From: Mesorhabditis belari
Taxonomy: Eukaryota > Nematoda > Chromadorea > Rhabditida > Rhabditidae
Assembly (NCBI GenBank): GCA_958450365.1
Contig: CAUEEP010000757.1
Coordinates: forward strand, 1,545,501 to 1,609,500
DNA: 64,000 nucleotides
Direction: 5' to 3'
Each line of letters opens with the position of its first letter. Positions within the stretch are counted from its first letter, which is position 1. Position numbers and translations under genes: made by a program. Under the pieces are notes generated by a model. That model saw only the letters and a list, made by a program, of their open reading frames with translations. It was not told the DNA's origin and did no database searches. Positions 48,701-60,700 of the stretch are shown in pieces.

Positions 48701-51700
48701 ATGGCCTCAGTCACAACGGAATCAGCTGACACGACACGATTACCCTCATCGGAATCAGCCGGAACGATGGCCTCAGTCACAACACAATCAGCCGGAACGA
48801 TGGCCTCAGTCACCACGGAATCAGCCGGAACGATGGCCTCAGTCACAACACAATCAGCCGGAACGATGGCCTCAGTCACAACACAATCAGCCGGAACGAT
48901 GGCCTCAGTCACAACGGAATCAGCCGGAACAATGGCCTCAGTCACAACAGAATCCGCAGGAACGATGGCGTCAGTCACAACAGAATCAGCTGGCACGACA
49001 CGATTGCCCTCAACGGCATCAGCCGGAACGATGACGTCAATCACAACGGAATCAGTAGGAACGATGGCCGCAGTCACCACAGAATCAGCCGGAACGATGG
49101 CCTCAGTCACAACGGAATCAGCTGACACGACACGATTACCCTCAACGGAATCAGCCGGAACGATGGCCTCAGTCACAACGGAATCCGTAGGAACGATGGG
49201 CTCAGTCACAACAGAGTCAGCCGGACCGATGGCCTCAGCCACAACAGAATCAGCCGGAACGATGGCCTCAGTCACAACAGAATCAGCTGGAACGATGGCG
49301 TCAGTCACAACAGAATCAGCCGGAACGATGGCGTCAGTCACAACAGAATCAGCTGGAACGATGGCGTCAGTAACAACGGAATCAGCCGGAACGATGGCCT
49401 CAGTCACCACACAATCAGCCGGAACGATGGCCTCAGTCACAACGGAATCAGCCGGAACGATGGCCTCAGTCACAACAGAATCAGCCGGAACGATGGCCTC
49501 AGTCACAACGGAATCAGCTGACACGACACGATTACCCTCAACACAATCAGCCGGAACGATGGCCTCAGTCACAACGGAATCAGCCGGAACAATGGCCTCA
49601 GTCACAACAGAATCCGCAGGAACGATGGCGTCAGTCACAACAGAATCAGCTGGCACGACACGATTGCCCTCAACGGCATCAGCCGGAACGATGACGTCAA
49701 TCACAACGGAATCAGTAGGAACGATGGCCGCAGTCACCACAGAATCAGCCGGAACGATGGCCTCAGTCACAACGGAATCAGCTGGCACGACACGATTACC
49801 CTCCACGGAATCAGCTGGAACGATGGCGTCAGTCACAACAGAATCAGCCGGAACGATGGCCTCAGTCACAACGGAATCAGCTGCAACGATGGCCTCAGTC
49901 ACAACGGAATCAGCCGGAACGATGGCGTCAGTCACTACGGAATCAGCCGGAACGATGGCCTCAGTCACAACAGAATCAGCCGGAACGATGGCCTCAGTCA
50001 CAACGGAATCAGCTGGAACGATGGCGTCAGTAACAACGGAATCAGCCGGAACGATGGCGTCTGTCACAACCGAATCAGCTGGAACGATGGCGTCAGTCAC
50101 AACAGAATCAGCCGGAACGATGGCCTCAGTAACAACCGAATCAGCTGGAACGATGGCGTCAGTAACAACGGAATCAGCCGGAACGATGGCCTCAGTCACA
50201 ACGGAATCAGCTGGAACGATGGCGTCAGTATCAACGGAATCAGCTGGCACGACACGATTACCCTCAACGGAATCAGCTGGAACGATGGCGTTAGTCACAA
50301 CCGAATCAGCTGAAACGATGGCCTCAGTCACAACGGAATCAGTAGGAACGATGGCGTCAGTCACAACGGAATCAACCGGAACGATGGCGTCAGTCACAAC
50401 CGAATCAGCCGGAACGATGGCGTCAGTCACAACGGAATCAGCTGGAACGATGGCGTCAGTCACAACCGAATCAGCCGGAACGATGGCCTCAGTCACAACG
50501 GAATCAGCTGGAACGATGGCGTCAGTCACAACGGAATCAGCCGGAACGATGGCCTCAGTCACAACAGAATCAGCTGCAACGATGGCCTCAGTCACAACAG
50601 AATCAGCTGGAACGATGGCCTCAGTCACAACGGAATCAGCTGGAACGATGGGCTCAGTCACAACAGAGGCAGCCGGAACGATGGCCTCAGCCACAACAGA
50701 ATCAGCCGGAACGATGGCCTCAGTCACAACAGAATCAGCTGGAACGATCGCGTCAGTAACCACGGAATCAGCCGGAACAATGGCCTCAGTCACAACCGAA
50801 TCAGCCGGAACGATGGCGTCAGTCACAACGGAATCAGCTGGAACGATGGCGTCAGTCACAACGGAATCAGCCGGAACGATGGCCTCAGTCACAACGGAAT
50901 CAGCTGGAACGATGGCGTCAGTCACAACGGAATCAGCCGGAACGATGGCCTCAGTCACAACAGAATCAGTAGGAACGATGGCGTCAGTCACAACAGAATC
51001 AGCCGGAACGATGGCCTCAGTCACAACGCAATCAGCTGGAACGATGGCCTCAGTCACTACGGAATCAGCCGGAACGATGGCCTCAGTCACAACGGAATCA
51101 GCCGGAACAATGGCCGCAGTCACAACAGAATCAGCTGCAACGATGGCCTCAGTCACAACGGAATCAGCTGGAACGATGGCCTCAGTCACAACGGAATCAG
51201 CTGGAACGATGGCGTCAGTCACAACGGAATCAACCGGAACGATGGCGTCAGTCACTACGGAATCAGCCGGAACGATGGCCTCAGTCACAACGGAATCAAC
51301 CGGAACGATGGCGTCAGTCACTACGGAATCAGCCGGAACGATGGCCTCAGTCACAACGGAATCAGCCGGAACAATGGCCTCAGTCACAACCGAATCAGCC
51401 GGAACGATGGCGTCAGTCACAACGGAATCAGCTGGAACGATGGCGTCAGTCACAACGGAATCAGCTGGCACGATGGCCTCAGTCACAACAGAATCAGCCG
51501 GAACGATGGCCTCAGTCACAACGGAATCAGCCGGAACGATGGCCGCATTCACAACAGAACCAGCCGGGACGATGGCCTCAGTCACAACGGAATCAGCTGG
51601 AACCAGGGCCTCAGTCACAACTGAATCAGCCGGAACGATGGCGTCAGTCACAACGGAATCAGCCGGAACGATGGCCTCAGTCACAACGGAATCAGCCGGA

Positions 51701-54700
51701 ACGATGGCGTCAGTCACAACGGAATCAGCCGGAACGATGGCCTCAGTCACAACGGAATCAGCTGGAACGATGGCGTTAGTCACAACCGAATCAGCTGGAA
51801 CGATGGCCTCAGTCACAACGGAATCAGTAGGAACGATGGCCTCAGTGACAACAGAATCAGCCGGAACGATGGCCTCAGTCACAACGCAATCAGTAGGAAC
51901 GATGGCCTCAGTCACAACAGAATCAGCCGGAACGATGGCCTCAGTCACATCAGAATCAGCCGGAACGATGGCCTCAGTCACAACAGAATCAGCCGGAACG
52001 ATGGCCTCAGTCACAACGGATTCAGCTGGAACGATGGCATCAGTCACAATGGAATCAGTAGGAACGATGGCGTCAGTCACAACAGAATCAGCCGGAACGA
52101 TGGCGTCAGTGACAACAGAATCAGCCGGAACGATGGCCTCAGTCACAACAGAATCAGCCGGAACGATGGCCTCAGTCACAACGGAATCAGCTGGAACGAT
52201 GGCATCAGTCACAACGGAATCAGTAGGAACGATGGCATCAGTCACAACGGAATCAGTAGGAACGATGGCGTCAGTCACAACAGTCAGCCGGAACGATGGC
52301 CCAGTCACAACGCAATCAGCTGAACGATGGCCCAGTCACAACGGAATCAGCTGGAACGATGGCGTCAGTAACACGGATCTAGGACGAGGTCCTCAGTCAC
52401 AACAGAATCAGCCGGAACGATGGCCTCAGTCACAACGGAATCAGCCGGAACGATGGCCTCAGGCACAACAGAATCAGCCGGAACGATGGCCTCAGTCACA
52501 ACGGAATCAGCTGGAACGATGGCGTCCGTGACAACAGAATCAGCCGGAACGATGGCCTCAGTCACAACAGAATCAGCCGGAACGATGGCCTCAGTCACAA
52601 CGGAATCAGCTGGAACGATGGCCTCAGTCACAACGGAATCAGCCGGAACGATGCCGTCAGTCACAACGGAATCAGTAGGAACGATGGCCTCAGTCACAAC
52701 AGAATCAGCCGGAACGATGGCCTCAGTCACAACGGAATCAGCTGGAACGATGGCCTCAGTCACAACGGAATCAGCCGGAACGATGCCGTCAGTCACAACG
52801 GAATCAGTAGGAACGATGGCCTCAGTCACAACAGAATCAGCCGGAACGATAGCCTCAGTCACAACGGAATCAGCTGGAACGATGGCGTCAGTAACAACGG
52901 AATCGGTAGGAACGATGGCCTCAGTCACAACAGAATCAGCCGGAACGATGGCCTCAGTCACAACGGAATCAGCTGGAACGATGGCCTCAGTCACAACGGA
53001 ATCAGCCGGAACGATGCCGTCAGTCACAACGGAATCAGTAGGAACGATGGCCTCAGTCACAACAGAATCAGCCGGAACGATAGCCTCAGTCACAACGGAA
53101 TCAGCTGGAACGATGGCGTCAGTAACAACGGAATCGGTAGGAACGATGGCCTCAGTCACAACAGAATCAGCCGGAACGATGGCCTCAGTCACAACGGAAT
53201 CAGCCGGAACGATGCCGTCAGTCACAACGGAATCAGTAGGAACGATGGCCACAGTCACAACAGAATCAGCCGGAACGATAGCCTCAGTCACAACGGAATC
53301 AGCTGAAACGATGGCCTCAGTCACAACGGAATCAGCTGGAACGATGGCCTCAGTCACAACGGAATCAGTAGGAACGATGGCCTCAGTCACAACAGAATCA
53401 GCCGGAACGATGGCCTCAGTCACAACGGAATCAGCCGGAACGATGCCGTCAGTCACAACGGAATCAGTAGGAACGATGGCCACAGTCACAACAGAATCAG
53501 CCGGAACGATAGCCTCAGTCACAACAGAATCAGCTGGAACCATGGCGTCAGTAACAACGGAATCAGCCGGAACGATGGCCACAGTCACAACGGAATCAGT
53601 AGGAACGATGGCCTCAGTCACAACGGAATCATCTGGCACCACACGATCACCCTCAACAGAATCAGCTGGGACGATGGCCTCAGTCACAACGGAATCAGTA
53701 GAAACGATGGCCTCAGTCACAACAGAGTCAGCCGGAACAATGGCCTCAGCCACAACAGAATCAACGGGCACAAGTAAGTTGATCTGAAAGTGATAGATAA
53801 GTTTTTGCATGTTGATTAGAACCCTAATGAAAAGGCTCAGGGAAGGAAAGACTTAGATGGAAATGAACCCGACTTGAAGTTCGGAACCGCTATCTCGGCG
53901 TACCGAACACGGCGATCGGGGTGACCACGAATCAGTGAAATTTTTTTTGCGAAAGGCCCGGCAAACGTGAGAGATTTGGCTCGTGGGTTTTGAGTGGCTT
54001 GATCAATATTTGACTTGATGGTTTTTGAACGGTTTTCTGAGATTTGTTTACGAAGATGAAAAAGAGAAGCGGTGGCGGAGAGGATAATGGGCCGGGATGG
54101 CAAGTTTTTGGTCCGAGTTCGATTGCCCTCGACGGAAAATTTTTGCATTAAAATATTTTGGATTGCATTTCATTTTTCTTTTGCGGGAACAACTTTTTTG
54201 GCTTAAGAGTGAATATACTAGTTATAAAACATACAAGGTGTACGTTAGAAAATAAGAATTATAAAATTATTAAAACAGTTATACGAATTTCAAAATCATA
54301 AATACCTCTTTTTGGAATTTTAGATAAATATCTTTAAAAAAATTTACTTTTACGTGTCGCAAAAGTATTATACATCATGAATTTTTCAAAGCAGGCCAAA
54401 ATCACAAATTTTCAGAAGGTTTCTTATTTGGTCATTTAAGGCAAACCCGTAAATTCCAATAACAAAAATTTTTCAAGTTTCAGCTTTTCTGATAACCTTA
54501 GAAGTTTCCCAAAATCTTGAGTTAAAATCTTTTCTCTCAAAAGCGATAATAGCTAATGACAAGGGGACTCTAAATCCATATTTAGTATCATTGTGTACTC
54601 TCTCATCAAGGATATAATAGATGATGCTTACTCCTACAGATCGAAGGTTCTTTTTCTTATCCCTCTTTGCTGTTTAGTTGTTCAGTTGTTTTTGGCAAAA

Positions 54701-57700
54701 AAACGTTGTTCCGGCTTAGGAAAATGAACTGTAATCAAAAAAAGTTTGACATAGAGTGGAAACGAAGTGGGGCCAGAGCCTGGAATCGGAGCACATTATC
54801 CTCTCGGCCACCACTCCTCTGTTTCATTTCCGTGAACAGGGCCTAAAAAGTAGCACTAGAACTACAAAATTAGCCAAACATCCCGCGTCTGCAGGATTTC
54901 TGGCCTAAAAATTTTTACCGATTCGTGATCTCCGTGGTCAATTCTATAAGGTCCAAATAGGCTCAAAGCAATTCCGAACTTCAAGTCGGGGTCTTTCCCT
55001 TCTTAGAATATCCATTGAAACCAAAAGCTTAATGTAAAGTAGCTTTAAAAAAGTGCTCAAACTCGATAAAATTAAAGAAATTGCATGGTTTCGAATTTAG
55101 TGAGCACGTCACCCTAGCACGCGAGAACTTCCACCGCTGGTTGTCAAAGGTTCCTCGATATATCACCTATCATTAAATTCCCATGATACTAAACGCTTCA
55201 GATGAATGCCCTTTTCTTAAGTTTCATTTCCAAAAGCAATTAAAATTTTGATGGATTTGGAACTCTAATCCTTCCTCACTATCTTCCTTTGCCCTAATAA
55301 TTACATTGCATGATTGATCTCGTTTTTGCATGTTGCTTACAAGTTTTGCTCAATAAACGCATTTTTTCATACAAAAAACTGCATGAATTGCTTTGCATGT
55401 CAAAAAAATTTATCAGAACACAAGCAACAGTCAATATTTACATTAGTTAGAAACCATAACAAACATCAGCTTTTAGATACAAGTCCAGGATGATAAGAAG
55501 ACAAATCTCTTACAATAAGTTATAGAAACCGCGTCCGACACATCAAGTAAAATCCCATCAACTCATGGATCGACTGTCATTTCAAGTGCCTCCACAATTG
55601 AGCAAAGCCAAACTTCAGAAACAACAAAAACCAAAATAGAGAATACAACATCATCAATCGGATTCTTGGCATCAAGTACAACGGAAATCCCGTCATGGAC
55701 CGAATCAACTGTCGTTTCAAGTGCTTCCACGAACAAGCCAAGTACTATTGCAGAAACAGAGCCACCAACCACTTTCACCGCCTACTTCGGATCAAGCACA
55801 ACGGAAATCCCGTCATCGACCGATTCAACTGTACCGGTAATCACAAAACCAAACCAAACGATGGCCGTGAATATCTATTTCCAACAGTATGCGTCTCAGG
55901 CGGCGAATCGTGCCAAACGAGCCGCTAGTTCTGAATATGATGACTGCATGGATAGGGTGAGACTTCATTGTAAACAAAAAGTAATTTAATTCAAAGCTGA
56001 ACCAATGTTATTTTTCCCCAGTGGGCAAAACTTTAGTAAGCAAAGAATAATAACAAAAATGCTTGCAACTTGATGAACAAACAAATTCCCCTCAAATAAA
56101 AAACAGGGTTTAGTACTCGGATTAATCAGTGCGCCACCAGGACCAAACTTACTTTAATACTGACTTCATTTCTGATTTTTTCTTACAAAAGTATTTAGAT
56201 GCGCGATGTCACTCAACAATCCTTAAGTGAAATCATGAACAAAGGAGATCGAAATCTTCTTGTCAACGTTTGGGATGAGGAGGGAGTGCACGACGCCGTC
56301 CCAGCCAGTGAAGTCATTAAAAGACTGGGAGAACCTGCTTCCGTAACAAATATAGCACCCAATCAAACACAGTACGTTTTTCACTTATTTCGGCGTAAGT
56401 CCAGATCTTGGGTACTTGCCGAACTAGCTCCATCCTAGAGCGTTTGCCCGGCAATCGGAAGGTCTTTGATGGTTGCGGTCCCGGTGGTCGCCGACCATTT
56501 GTATTCCCAGCCTTAGGCCACAAAAAGACTGGCGTTTCAAACCATTGAGCAGTCTTAAATACTTGAAAAAGCGAATTCCTAAAAAAGATTTCCCTGTTTT
56601 CAGTCGCTGGTTAACGATGAGCTTGGATGACCGAATCGAAAATATGGTGTACTTTGCTCCATGCAGTAAATATCCGTGCGTTTCCATGTCTACTCACAAG
56701 CAATAACATTCTTACATAACAAATAACACGATATCTGATCAAACAAGTACCTTGCTTACATTTTATTCCAAAATTTACCTTACAGTGACTCGGACCTCGA
56801 CTTTAATGGTACTTTCGAGTATATGAAGAGAATTATGGATCAACAAAAAAGTAGGTTTTTCAGCAAATTTTCAAAAAGCAGGATTAGGAATATCATATAC
56901 TAGTGGCTTTGAAAAAATATAAAATAGGTCCATAGCTCCGTAATGTCAAAAGATCACATTCACAAAAACTCCAAGACAAATTGATAACTGCATTTTTAGA
57001 CAAGGGACTGCTCCCTGTCCAGTTCATCTCTGGATTGAAAAACGCAACCGACATTGGCATACCAAAAGAAATTGCAGATCTTGGCTTGATCTTAGCCGGA
57101 CTTGATACTCCTCTTGAGGATATCACGAAACATATTGTGGACAATATGCCAAATCCCAATAATCTCACAACATCGACCACAACAGAACTCCCGTCCTCGA
57201 CCGATTCAACCATCGTTTCCAGTTCCTCCACGAATGAGCCCAGTACTGTTGCACCACCAACAACGACGATATCAGAGCCCCCAACCACTTTCACAACTTT
57301 GGTCGGATCAAGTACAACAGAAGTCCCGTCACCGACCGATTCTACGGTCGCTTCCAGTGCTTCCACGAATAAGCCAAGTACTGTTGCAGAATCCACAACT
57401 ACGCAAACAGAGCCACCAACAACTTTCACGGCTTACTTCGGATCAAGTACAACGGAATTACAGTCTTCGACCAATTCAACGGTAGCTTCTAGTGTTTCGA
57501 CAAATGAGCCAAGCACGATCGGAGAATCTACGACCACGAAAACAGAACAACCAACAACTTTTACAGCTTCCTTCGGAGCAAGTACAACAGAAGTCCCGTC
57601 ATCGACCGACTCAACGGTCGCTTCTAGTGTTACCACGCATGAGCCAAATACTGTTGCTGAATCTTCAACGACGGAAACAGAGCCACCAACAACGTTCACA

Positions 57701-60700
57701 GCTGACTTCGGATCCAGTACAACGGAAGTCCCGTCATCGACCGACTCAACGGTCGCTTCTAGTGTTTCGACGAATGAGCCCAGTACTGTTGCAAAATCTA
57801 CGACCACGAAAACAGAACAACCAACAACTTTTACAGCTTCCTTCGGAGCAAGTACAACAGAAGTCCCGTCATCGACCGACTCAACGGTCGCTTCTAGTGT
57901 TACCACGCATGAGCGAAATACCGTTGCTGAATCTTCAACGACGGAAACAGAGCCACCAACAACTTTCACCGTTGACTTCCGCTCTAGTACAACGGAAGTC
58001 CCGTCATCGACCGACTCAACGGTCGCTTCTAGTGTTTCCACAAATGAGCCAAGCACGATAGGAGAATCTACGACTACGAAAACACAGCCACCAACAACTT
58101 TCACCGTTGACTTCCGATCAAGTACAACGGAAGTCCGGTCATCCACCGATTCAACCGTAGCTTCCAGTGTTTCGACGAATGAGCCAAGTACTGTTGCAAA
58201 ATCTACAACAACGAAAACAGAGCCACCAACAACTTTCACAGCTTACTTCGGATCAAGTACAACGGAATTACAGGCTTCGACCGATTCAACGGTCGCTTCC
58301 AGTGTTTCCACAAATGAGCCAAGCACGATAGGAGAATCCACGACAACGAAAACACAGCCACCAACAACTTTCACCGTTGACCTCCGATCAAGTACAACGG
58401 AAGTCCCGTCATCCACCGATTCAACCGTAGCTTCCAGTGTTTCGACGAATGAGCCAAGTACTGTTGCAGAATCTACAACCACGAAAACAGAGCCACCAAC
58501 AACTTTCACAGCTTACTTCGGATCAAGTACAACGGAATTACAGTCTTCGACCGATTCAACGGTAGCTTCTAGTGTTTCGACGAATGAGCCAAGTACTGTT
58601 GCAAAATCTACAACAACGAAAACAGAGCCACCAACAACTTTCACAGCTTACTTCGGATCAAGTACAACGGAATTACATTCTTCGACCGATTCAACGGTAG
58701 CTTCTAGTGTTTCGACGAATGAGCCAAGTACTGTTGCAAAATCTACAACAACGAAAACAGAGCCACCAACAACTTTCACGGCTTACTTCGGATCAAGTAC
58801 AATGGAATTACAGTCTTCGACCGATTCAACGGTAGCTTCTAGTGTTTCGACGAATGAGCCAAGTACTGTTGCAAAATCTACAACAACGAAAACAGAGCCA
58901 CCAACAACTTTCACAGCCTACTTCGGATCAAGTACAACGGAATTACAGTCTTCGACCGATTCAACGGTAGCTTCTAGTGTTTCGACGAATGAGCCAAGTA
59001 CTGTTGCAGAATCTACAACCACGAAAACAGAGCCACCAACAACTTTCACAGCTTACTTCGGATCAAGTACAACGGAATTACAGTCTTCGACCGATTCAAC
59101 GGTAGCTTCCAGTGCTTTGACGTATGAGCCAAGCACGATAAGAGAATCTACGACAACGAAAACACAGCCACCAACAACTTTCACAGCTTACTTCGGATCA
59201 AGTACAACGGAATTACAGTCTTCGACCGATTCAACGGTAGCTTCTAGTGTTTCGACGAATGAGCCAAGTACTGTTGCAAAATCTACAACAACGAAAACAG
59301 AGCCACCAACAACTTTCACAGCTTACTTCGGATCAAGTACCACGGAAGTCCCGTCATCCACCGATTCAACCGTAACTTCCAGTGTTTCGACGAATGAGCC
59401 AAGTACTGTTGCAGAATCTACAACAACGAAAACAGAGCCACCAACAACTTTCACAGCCTACTTCGGATCAAGTACAACGGAATTACAGTCTTCGACCGAT
59501 TCAACGGTAGCTTCTAGTGTTTCGACGAATGAGCCAAGTACTGTTGCAGAATCTACAACAACGAAAACAGAGCCACCAACAACTTTCACAGCTTACTTCG
59601 GATCAAGTACAACGGAATTACAGTCTTCGACCGATTCAACGGTAGCTTCCAGTGTTTTGACGAATGAGCCAAGCACGATAGGAGAATCTACGACAACAAA
59701 AACAGAGCCACCAACGACTTTCACAGCTTACTTCGGATCAAGTACAACGGAATTACAGGCTTCGACCGACTCAACCGTAGCTTCTAGTGTTTCGACGAAT
59801 GAGCGAAGTACTGTTGCAAAATCTACAACAACGAAAACAGAGCCACCAACAACTTTCACGGCTTACTTCGGATCAAGTACAACGGAATCACAGTCTGCGA
59901 CCGATTCAACGGTAGCTTCCAGTGTTTTGACGAATGAGCCAAGCACGATAGGAGAATCTACGACAACAAAAACAGAGCCACCAACAACTTTCACGGCTTA
60001 CTTCGGATCAAGTACAACGGAATCACAGTCTGCGACCGATTCAACGGTAGCTTCTAGTGTTTCGACGAATGAGCGAAGTACTGTTGCAAAATCTACAACA
60101 ACGAAAACAGAGCCACCAACAACTTTCACGGCTTACTTCGGATCAAGTACAACGGAATCACAGTCTGCGACCGATTCAACGGTAGCTTCCAGTGTTTTGA
60201 CGAATGAGCCAAGCACGATAGGAGAATCTACGACAACAAAAACAGAGCCACCAACAACTTTCACCGTTGACTTCCGCTCAAGTAGAACGGAAGTCTCGTC
60301 ATCGACCGACTCAACCGTAGCTTCTAGTGTTTCCACAAATGAGCCAAGCACGATAGGAGAATTTACGACCACGAAAACACAGCCACCAACAACTTTCACA
60401 GCTTACTTCGGATCAAGTACAACGGAATTACATTCTTCGACCAATTCAACAGTAGCTTCTAGTGTTTCGACGAATGAGCCAAGTATTGTTGCAAAATCTA
60501 CAACAACGAAAACAGAGCCACCAACAACTTTCACAGCTTACTTCGGATCAAGTACAACGGAATTACAGTCTTCGACCGATTCAACGGTAGCTTCCAGTGT
60601 TTTGACGAATGAGCCAAGTACTGTTGCAAAATCTACAACAACGAAAACAGAGCCACCAACAACTTTCACGGCTTACTTCGGATCAAGTACAACGGAATCA

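Noticed and set aside
47560..52308. 1,582-codon open frame on the minus strand through the 33-bp array (VPADSVVTEAI repeats)
   Set aside because: It is the mirror of the sense repeat: with a 33-bp period, a stop-free antisense unit is stop-free throughout. It lacks a signal peptide, splice support or non-repeat sequence, while the sense strand has an anchor, conserved module exons and good splice sites.
52365..53810. 481-codon minus-strand open frame over the rest of the first array
   Set aside because: Same compositional mirror as above.
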